From: Thuidium tamariscinum
Lineage: Eukaryota > Streptophyta > Bryopsida > Hypnales > Thuidiaceae
Direction: 5' to 3'
Length of the DNA stretch: 64,000 bases
Assembly: GCA_947034885.2 (NCBI GenBank)
Contig: OX344752.2
Span: 2,480,001 to 2,544,000 of the forward strand
Each line of letters opens with the position of its first letter. The first letter of the stretch is position 1. Shown piece by piece: positions 56,533-64,000 of this stretch. The notes under the pieces were generated by a model. That model saw nothing but the letters and a program-made list of their open reading frames with translations, searched no databases and was not told the origin of the DNA. The position numbers and the translations under genes were made by a program.

Positions 56533-57459
56533 CTAACTCTGAAAGGCCCGTAGCCATTTTTTTCATCAAATAACATTCAAAATTGCCATTTTTGCTACGT
56601 TCATCTAAGAATTAAAAAAATACTTTTTTTACAATCTAAATATAGATTCTCATATTTTTTCTTATATAAAATTATGTGATAAGAATTTCATGAAGCTTGA
56701 CCATACAAATTGTAAGATAGTAGCATTCAAAGTTATGAAAGTTTTTTTGAATATAATCTTCTAATTTTAGATGGCTTTGGCGACCACGTGTGGAATTTTT
56801 TTGCACTACAGAACTTCAAATTCAATTTTTTTTGGTAAAAAATTGAGTGAAGAGTCTAAGAAATTAAAAAATATAAGAAAAAACGCACTTGATTTTCATC
56901 CTTTCAGAAATTGTTAAATAGAAGTAGCCTATTCAAGATTGAATGAAGAACTAAATTATCTTTAGCTTTAAGATGGAATAATAACATAGTAATTCCAATG
57001 ATGATATTGTTCTTGCAAGGAATTTTAACCTTGTCAAAAGAAATTCTTGAAAAATTGTGATAGTGACATTCTAAAATGAATTCAACGAGTTATTTTTTCA
57101 AGAAGATGCTCAAATTGAGTGAACAGTAAGATTGTTTACAACTTTTACATCCATAATCCAAATGGAATGAATCAAAGCTTCACATATAGGGGAAAAAAAG
57201 AATTTGTAAAAAGAAAAACTTTAAAATTTCAAGTTTTCCAAGATTGCTTTTCTATTTGCCAAACTAAAATTTGGACTTTTGTATTATGACTTTTATTGTC
57301 AAGCATTGGCTAAAATAAAATATTATATTTTATAGAGCTAATCAATTTTTACATCAAATGAGAAAGTTTCAAAAAGATTCACTAAAAATTGAGGTGATAG
57401 GATCATGCCCGAAATTCATTTTTGTTTCCCAAGAAGACAATGGGATTTTTAGGGGTTAA
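56533..57459 (-). mobile_element. TTAA-family element, copy H
   Basis: Left end CTAACTCTGAAAGGCCC (decayed TTAACCCCTAAAGGNCC); right end GGATTTTTAGGGGTTAA. About 919 bp between the sites. The start of the interior ('atttttttcatcaaataacattcaaaattgccatttttgctac') parallels copies C and I in their orientation; the rest is diverged. Confidence 0.6.
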
Positions 57460-58204
57460 ATATCAACTTATTGACATATCCCATACTACTTGTCTTACTT
57501 CCTACCTCTCCATATATATAAAGACTTGTCTTCTCAATTCAAAACAAATATCATAAATGGCTTTTGAAGAAAAGTGAAATAGATGTGAAATCATCCTACA
57601 TTAGCATGAGCAGATGCTATTTCAAATGGATATATAACATCTTGTACAAAATTACAATGTCCAAACAACTTTTTTCAAGTTCTACTAAAACAACATTTTG
57701 TAGTGCAATTTACACAACATTTTTTGTTACTCAAGTTAAAATTTCACTACCACGGAAATTGCATCCTATTTGATAGTAATTTTGATAGAATTTTGTCAAC
57801 TCTGCTGTAGATTAGGAGTATCTGTTTTGGACACTTTTTTGATAGGATTATGTCAATTCGAGCGTCAATTCGGACAAAGATACACGTCAGCAAGTCTTCC
57901 TCTCACTCCTTTGCCATTGTAGATTTTTTTCTTCGCCAATGTGGATTTTTTTCCACGTCACTTATTTCAAAAAACTATTTTTCAAAAATAGTTGAAATAA
58001 TGGCTAGAAAAAAAATTAGATGAAATTTTGTCAAATGAATGATACATTTTTAAATGAAATATTTTTGGATGATTTAATTCTTTTAATTCTTTTTAATCAA
58101 CTTTCAAGTATGTTGACCAAAACAAATTAAGATCATGGAGTTAATTTATTGACTAAATTGTTTTATTTCATGAACCATTTGTATTTTGTGAAATGAATGG
58201 AGAA
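57460..58204. other. AT-rich stretch, possible outer part of a palindromic element
   Basis: Frame 57564-57773 matches nothing I know. 57806-57832 ('ctgtagattaggagtatctgttttggacac') shares words with 59032-59085 ('ttggacactaatc', 'ttgtagattaggg'), on opposite sides of the palindrome at 58205-58787, but not as clean inverted ends. Confidence 0.4.
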
Positions 58205-58787
58205 GAAAAGCTTTTTATATACACATACGGAGGTAGGAGGTCGACCAACCTATATGGGATGTATGAATTCTTGAAGTTGTGAGAGCTCATAGTTAAGTTA
58301 AAAATCCGAAATTTTGTATTAAAACTAAGATTTTAGACCTCATTTAAGCATAGTAGAATGTCTTTTTCAAAACATTTGAACTAAGCCTAGTTAGGATATA
58401 AATTGGAGTTTTAAGTCCAAAAATTCGTTTGACATTTTAAGTTTCCAATCAAAAGTTATGGACAAATTTCAAAGAGGAAGTTTGAAAAAATATAATAAGA
58501 ACAATTTCAAACACCTCTTTGAAATTCCATAACTTTTGATTGGAAACTTGAAATGTCTAACGGACTTTTGGACTTGAAACTCCAATTCATATTCTAACTA
58601 GTATTAATTCAAATATTTTTGAAAAAAACATTCTACTATGCTTAAATGAGGTCTAAAATCTTAGTTTTAATACAAAATTTTGGGTTTTAAGCTTAATTAT
58701 GAGCTCTCACAACTTCAAAATTTCATATATCCCATATGGATTGATTGACCTCCTACTACTCCAAATATATAGAGGGAGCTTTACCCC
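58205..58787. mobile_element. ~580-bp foldback element
   Basis: The left arm (58205-58486) and right arm (about 58507-58787) are inverted copies along their length with moderate divergence: 'aggtaggaggtc', 'atatgggat', 'gtgagagctcata', 'aaactaagattttagacctcatttaagcatagtagaatg', 'aattggagtttaagtccaaaa' and 'tttccaatcaaaagttatgga' all recur inverted. The loop is about 20 bases. It folds into one long hairpin as RNA. A decayed half-copy lies at 61960-62110. No coding capacity; class unknown. Confidence 0.8.
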
Positions 58788-59094
58788 CCTATAAACAAGT
58801 AATGCTAAAGTATTGATGATTGGTTAAAGATTGCAATGACATTTTGTATTTAAAATAAAAATTATATGTAAAATCTTGTTGGATTCAATCTAAGAAGACA
58901 TTAACCTTATTTGTCAAAATTGATTGAGAAATTGACAAGAATTTGACAATAATTTAACAAACATTGCAATATTGACCTCATTGACAAAGTACAAACTTTC
59001 AGAAGTTGTGGCTGTCATGTTAGACATTAGGTTGTCATTTTGGACACTAATCTATCAAATTTTTTGTAGATTAGGGCCCATTTCCTTTGTAGTG
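58788..59094. other. Stretch without recognisable features
   Basis: AT-rich. No frame or repeat ends of interest beyond the word sharing noted for 57806-57832. Confidence 0.45.
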
Positions 59095-59269
59095 AATTTT
59101 CACAATCCATATGGGTAACCCCGGATAGATATGTAACCCTAGTACGAAGGAAATCAAGGAACCTAAGACATGTGGGCAGCCTCTATGGGATTTGAACCTA
59201 GTACCTCCAGATTTGAAACTCAGTCCCCTTCTCACTATAGTACTACACTACTAACTAAGGTAGTTGACC
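59095..59269 (-). mobile_element. Possible tRNA-derived SINE
   Basis: On the minus strand, GGTCAACTACCTTAGTTAGT begins a tRNA-like head. An A-box-like TTAGTTAGTAGTG and, about 58 bases later, a good B box AGGTTCAAATCCC (rc of 59188-59199) have roughly the spacing of an internal RNA polymerase III promoter. The 'tail' (to about 59095) is unrelated to tRNA. I could not build a full cloverleaf, and no A-tail or target duplication is clear. Confidence 0.35.
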
Positions 59270-59669
59270 TATTTCCAATCACTTAAGAAATTACGCATAG
59301 TTAGAGTGTAGTTTATTTTATTGTAAATTTTTTTCCATGTACAGAAATAGAGTTTGGAGGGATAGTATATTTTTTTAGAATTTCATAACACAAAGCATAA
59401 TTACTATGAAATTTTTAGTAGAAGATTTTTTTGACCTATAATGGTAATATATACCTTACTATTTCTAACCATAGGCTGATTGCAAATTCGACCAAGGGTT
59501 GATTGCATTTATAAGAGCTTTACAACCAATCCTAATGTACCACAATTGCTCCAAGAGTTGCACTACAATTTCATGGAAAGGAAGCCGCCTATAGATTGGA
59601 AATAGGAAGGTGATCGGAAATGGGTTGGCTACCTTAGATCCTTTCATACAATAGGGAGTTTTAGTATTA
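59270..59669. other. Stretch without recognisable features
   Basis: Frame 59465-59647 (minus strand) matches nothing I know. AT-rich. Confidence 0.45.
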
Positions 59670-60282
59670 TTTATTCATTTCCACTGTATTTTGGCAAAGT
59701 TAGTCAACTTTGCAAGCCATTTTTTCCTTCATTGTAAGTCCAAATTCTATAAAAAATTGTTGGGTTCAATAAATATTGAAGTCTAGTTTTAGTAACGAAA
59801 TTTTCAATTTCTTACAACATCTCTGGAAAATTTGACAACCATTTTTGTAGAGGTCATTTGGCCAAAGTTAGTTTAATTCATTAATTTTCACTATATTTTT
59901 GCAAAGTCATCCAACTTTGCAAGCCATTTTCTTCTTTGTTGTAAGTCCAATTTCTATAAAACTTATTGGATTCAACAAATTTAAAAGTCTAGTTTTAGTA
60001 ATAAAACTATCAATTTTATATAACATGTTTCAAGAATCCGAAAACCAATTTTCTAGAAGAGGTTTGGCTTAAATTAGTTTAATTCATTCATTTCCATTGT
60101 ATTTTTGCAATTAGCCAAGTTTGCAAGCCATTTTCTCCTTCATTGTAAGTTTGATTTATATGAAATTTATTGGGTTCAATAGATGTTTTAGTAGTAAAAT
60201 TTACAATATTTTATAACATATTTGGAGAATTTGACATCCAATTTTCTAGAAGTGGTTTGACCAAAACTTGGAACTAAATAGT
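59670..60282 (+). repeat. ~205-bp satellite-like tandem repeat, three units
   Basis: Units start near 59673, 59876 and 60082 with ATTCATT...TTTCCACTGTATTTT. Each carries 'aactttgcaagccattttc', 'cttcattgtaagtcc', 'tattgggttcaa', 'gtctagttttagta', 'ataacat', 'gaatttgacaaccaattttctag' and 'ggtttggcc' in order. The units differ from one another by many substitutions, so the array is old. Confidence 0.85.
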
Positions 60283-60469
60283 TTCATTTTTGAATAGTTT
60301 GAATTTAAAAGTTTGAATAGATCAAATATTTAATTTTGAATATTTCAAATTTAAATATTTGAATAGTTGAAAATTTACATTTTGAATAGTTCAAAGATTA
60401 GAATTCATATTTTAATTTACTAGTGTTTCTTTGAAAGACAAAATGAATTTCAAGCAAATTTGTATGACC
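60283..60469. repeat. Cryptic simple repeat (TTTGAATAGTTCAAA)
   Basis: 60290-60400 is built from variants of TTTGAATAGTT and TTTGAATATTTCAAATTTAA, many self-complementary. Likely slippage-derived. Confidence 0.6.
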
Positions 60470-60870
60470 TCAATTTATGGTGGAGCTTTGATATATAACA
60501 AAAATATTTTTATATTTTTACAATGACAATTTTTATTTCAATTAGTGCTTGGGAGCAAAAGCTACGCCATAATAAGCTTAAAACTAAATTTGGTGGGCAA
60601 TACAAACAACCCCAGTACCCCACAAATTGTCAAAATAACATTAAATTTTTTTTTATTCAAACATTATGCTTTACATATATGTGAAGCTTTGATTCACTCT
60701 AGTTGAACTTGTGTTGAAAAATTATAAAGATTCTTACTTTATATGCAATTAAATATTTTAGTGATAAAATAACCTATAGGATTCATTTGTTAGTGCAATT
60801 TTTATTTAAATCAAAATTTTATTTCAAGGTTAAATTTATTTGCTAGAACAATCTAGAATGTTTTAGTATA
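60470..60870 (+). mobile_element. TTAA-family fragment related to copy B
   Basis: 'tttttatttcaattagtgcttgggagcaaaagctacgccataataagc', 'catatatgtgaagctttgattcac', 'aacctataggattcatttgttagtgcaattttt' and 'gctagaacaatct' parallel the interior of copy B (20500-20835) in the same order. Both TTAA ends are missing or unrecognisable. Confidence 0.5.
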
Positions 60871-61629
60871 TGATATAGGAAAAGTGAAATGCACAATCTT
60901 ATGATTTGGCTCAAAAAAATATTATTTTTGGTTTTTGGGATGAGTGCACCAAAACTTGTAATATTGCAACTCAACTTGTAATTAATTAGAACAAAAATAT
61001 TTCATAATATAAATTAGAAACTCGATGAAATTATAAGTTTGAACTCTAATCAAAGTATATTGTATTGAAAATTGAATAAAAATTGCATTAGAATTAGAAT
61101 TTTCATCAAATCTGAATTAATTAGACTAAATTGAGTCAAAGTTTGAATTTTCATTAAGTTATTTGAATCAAAATTTGAATTAGAGTTGAATTTGATTAAA
61201 ATTTTGATCAAATCTAAAGTTTCAATCATAATTATTGAATTTCATTGGAATTCAAATCAAATTTAAATTTAAATATTTGATATAAATTTGATTAAAATTC
61301 AAAATCGGAATTCATACTGTTTGGAAAATTTCAAATGATTTTGGAAGATTTTAGAAGATTTTTTAAGGATTCAAATAGATTCCAATAATTTTGAAAAGAG
61401 TCTAATATACTAAACAAATTTTAATAGATTTTAAAAAGATTCTAGTAATAAAATTTTAATGGATTTTTGAAAGTATTCTAAAAGGTTTTTGAGGGATTCA
61501 AAAGATCTTAATAGATTCCAAAAAGATTTTTGAAAGATTCTAAAATTTCCTAAAAATTTACTTTAATTTTGGTTGGAGTCTTTAATATGTGATGATTGTA
61601 AATTTCAAAGAAATAGAAATCAACAATTG
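60871..61629. other. AT-rich stretch with cryptic repetition
   Basis: 61000-61300 is made of GAATTAGAATT/AAATTTGAATT variants and 61330-61560 of AGATTTTTGAAAGATTC variants. No coding frame or transposon ends. Confidence 0.5.
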
Positions 61630-61685
61630 TAGGCAATCTATGTTGTTTAGGCAATCTATGTTGTTTAGGCAATCTATGTTGATTG
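61630..61685. repeat. 18-bp tandem repeat, three units
   Basis: AGGCAATCTATGTTGTTT repeated three times, the last ending in GATTG. The perfect identity suggests a recent expansion. Confidence 0.9.
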
Positions 61686-61959
61686 TCCAAACAAGATGGA
61701 CAAATTTGTTGTTTTAGCATAAATAATTGTTGAAATGAACATTAATCAACTCAATCTATGTGAAAACGGCCCCTCCTTTTTAGTAGTGTATCTCTAGTTA
61801 TTAGTTGTTTAAACCTATAGCTTAACATTCAGTAACCTTTATAAAGGCTACTTGGCTTTCTTTCCTCATCTATAAAGGATCATTTTGATCATGTACAATC
61901 AAATTAAGTTTTCTAGATCAATCAAATGAAAGTTAGCTTTATTTTCCAACTTTTTTTAG

Positions 61960-62110
61960 TTTACATTTCTTTGAAAAAAACTTATTTTACTTTGCTTAAA
62001 TGAGGCCTGAAATTCTATTTAAAACACAATTCTTGCTTTTGACTATGAGTAATTGTGTTCCTTCTACTAATCCAACCTACGTTTCATATCCTACATAGGT
62101 TGTTTCACAT
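61960..62110 (+). repeat. Half-copy of the 58205-58787 foldback
   Basis: 'ttgaaaaaaacttattttactttgcttaaatgaggcctgaaattct' and 'cctacataggttg' in blocks parallel the right arm (58618-58760). Only one arm is present. Confidence 0.5.
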
Positions 62111-63376
62111 TCTACCATTTCATATGTTTAAATAAAGTTTGTCTTTCCAACTTCACATACACACACAATGAATGGTTGTTGTAGCAAGAATAATATAGAT
62201 GATTAGTTCATTCATTTCTCATGTCATTAGAGGAGTTGTAATATTTGTAGTAGTATTTAGATGCCCATTTTTCCTTTTATTTTTAAAAACCGTTGTTTGT
62301 TCTTGAGAATCTTCAAAATTGAAAGATTGATAATTATGTAATAATAGCATGTAATATTAGAGTGCTTTGAATATTTGTTAGCTTTTTTCAATATACACTA
62401 CTTTTAATCCTTACTAGCTCTATAGCCACATAGGTTTGGTAGTTACAAAAGAACTGTGGTGAAAACACCTACCAAGAAATTTTCATACTATTGCAACTAG
62501 GAACAAATGCTAAGTCCAAGTATGCACAAACTTTTTTCCTTTCAACTTACTTTCTACACCCTTAGATTATGAAGATGAAAAGTTGTGATTGAAAAATATA
62601 CAATCAAATATGTACAATAACCTATTTGTTGCTAGCATGGCTCATTGGTTTTCTAATATATAACTTATTAATTAGATTAACACATTGAAGCAATGAAGTT
62701 GTAGATGCTAACGACTAGTGTTCTTAGAATGGGTTCAAGATTTCTAGCCAAATGTTCATTTTTGGAAGATTTTTTTGAATTTATATCGAGGAAATGAAAA
62801 AATTAAGTAGAAACATAGCAAAATTTAACTAGTTTTGGAATCATTGTTAACAACATTGTGTCATTTCTAATTTAAATGGAAATTGAAAGCCATGCAACAC
62901 CAACTATCTTAAGGTCAACAAGTTTATAACCATCTTCTTCCTAATTCTGTCACTCTAGTTTTGACCTAGATTCTATCTAATCCATCATGCAAATCTACTC
63001 ATTTTTTTGACAATTTTAGTGCATTAATGTCAAAAGGTATAAAGTGTCAATCTTTCATTGGTGAACAATGGATACTTAGGAGAGTCTTTATGGAATTTAT
63101 AAGATGTTTATCCCCCCATTCTATATTTGGTTATATAATTTCAAAGTAAATCTCTTAAAAAATTCACAAGAATTACAATTACAATTGTAAAATTAAAATT
63201 TTACTTGGGTGTAACTTGTGAAATATGCACACATCTTTGAAAAATGCATACTTATCTTGGAATTAGCCCCAAACATTCTCTAATTCCTATTCTAGGTGGT
63301 AATAAACTGGTCCACCTTACAACTTAATTGAAAGTGTTCTTTCCTTCATTTCTTCCAAGAAAGAAAACATTGGACA
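62111..63376. other. AT-rich stretch
   Basis: 62400-62700 has decayed similarity to 38230-38560 (see there). Otherwise no gene, RNA or repeat ends that I can recognise. Confidence 0.45.
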
Positions 63377-63630
63377 TTAAATCCTACCATCAAAGGTGGA
63401 CCCAACAAGGTAAATTTTGGGTTCTTCGGGTTAAAGTGGAAAAAAATAGCCCCCTATTTTGGGCCATGTCTAGGGTATGTTCTAAACTACTATATGGCAA
63501 TTCGGGGTCTCTGGTTGCAAATATGAATTCAGAATTCGAAAAAATAAAAAATTGCAAAAAATAAAATATTTTTGTATTTTCCCTTGTCGTAAATCCACCT
63601 GTTGGGCCCACCTTCGATGGTAGGATTTAA
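63377..63630. mobile_element. MITE with ATCCTACCATCGAAGG ends, copy 2
   Basis: TTAA-ATCCTACCATCAAAGGTGG at the left and CCACCTTCGATGGTAGGAT-TTAA at the right, 246 bp between the TTAA sites. The interior is co-linear with copy 1 (29218): 'gggttcttcgggttaaagtgg', 'ctattttgggcc', 'ctagggtatgttcta', 'ttgcaaatatgaattcagaatt', 'aaaaattgcaaaaaataaaa'. Confidence 0.75.
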
Positions 63631-64000
63631 CGTCTTGCAAAGAAAACCCAAAAAATAGCATTGTCAAATGTAATATAGGAGAGGGTTCTAAAACCGAGCA
63701 AGCTTTTGCAATCATCCAGTAGGGGCTCTAGAATGGACATGTGAACTTTGGATTACAATGGAACTTGATGAGATTTGTTTTTACTTCTTCAATGGATGGT
63801 TTAAGAACCACACTTGGTTCATTCCTAACTAAGTGGCTAGGTGTCTACTAATTTAATTCAAAATTAGAATTCGTTGTTCAACTACCTTCGTACAAGTAGT
63901 GAAAAATCTGAAATAATGATTAAATCAAGCATTCATTTCAGATTTTGAAAGGGACACTTTTAGAAACCATTTCAATTACTTTACACATGTTACAATGCTA
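63631..64000. other. Stretch without recognisable features
   Basis: AT-rich DNA to the window edge. The frame 63482-63715 overlaps the MITE and matches nothing I know. Confidence 0.45.

Noticed and set aside
61630-61685. CRISPR-like direct repeats
   Set aside because: Units are immediately adjacent without spacers and the genome is eukaryotic; a plain tandem repeat.

Overview
The window looks like nuclear DNA of a land plant. The reasons are one intact fasciclin-like arabinogalactan protein gene (a plant cell-surface family), remnants of a plant-type LINE with APE endonuclease, reverse transcriptase and zinc-binding zf-RVT regions, and several plant-type DNA transposon families (Tourist/Harbinger-like, Emigrant/pogo-like, CACTA-like). 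The species cannot be named from the sequence. The base composition is mosaic: long, very AT-rich repeat-derived DNA surrounds two gene-like islands that are visibly richer in G+C, at about 5.34-8.9 kb and 13.5-18.3 kb.

Layout. 1-5.3 kb holds TIR elements, including a 0.93 kb TTAA-flanked element and a 491-bp foldback. 5.3-8.9 kb is a GC-rich island with a TATA-like box but no convincing CDS. 9.3-13 kb holds degenerate MITEs. 13.5-18.3 kb is the second island, with the FLA gene on the minus strand (14304-15071), the only protein-coding gene I can support. 18.3-44 kb is nested transposable elements with almost no coding content. 44.2-51.7 kb is a degenerate LINE on the minus strand, split by a 3.2 kb solo-LTR-like insertion with a clean 5-bp target duplication. 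51.7-64 kb is AT-rich DNA with more TTAA elements, a 580-bp foldback, tandem repeats and a possible tRNA-derived SINE.

The strongest unusual signal is an abundant, apparently non-autonomous transposon family: about 0.8-0.95 kb, termini TTAA-CCCCTAAA...TTTAGGGG-TTAA, with at least nine recognisable copies plus fragments. Two copies sit inside other repeats whose uninterrupted relatives are also in the window. One of these empty sites carries TTAA itself and the other has exactly four bases at the site, so a TTAA (or TA) target duplication can be read from the sequence. TTAA with CCC-starting ends is a piggyBac-like hallmark, but no transposase is present here. Nesting gives relative ages: LTR after LINE; TTAA elements after two older repeat families; a GGGTG-ended TIR element after one TTAA element; a CACTA MITE within another TTAA element.

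Apart from the FLA gene, nothing here works together as a pathway. The window is a gene-poor, repeat-built plant segment, and most open frames in it are chance frames in repeats or shadows of the FLA gene.
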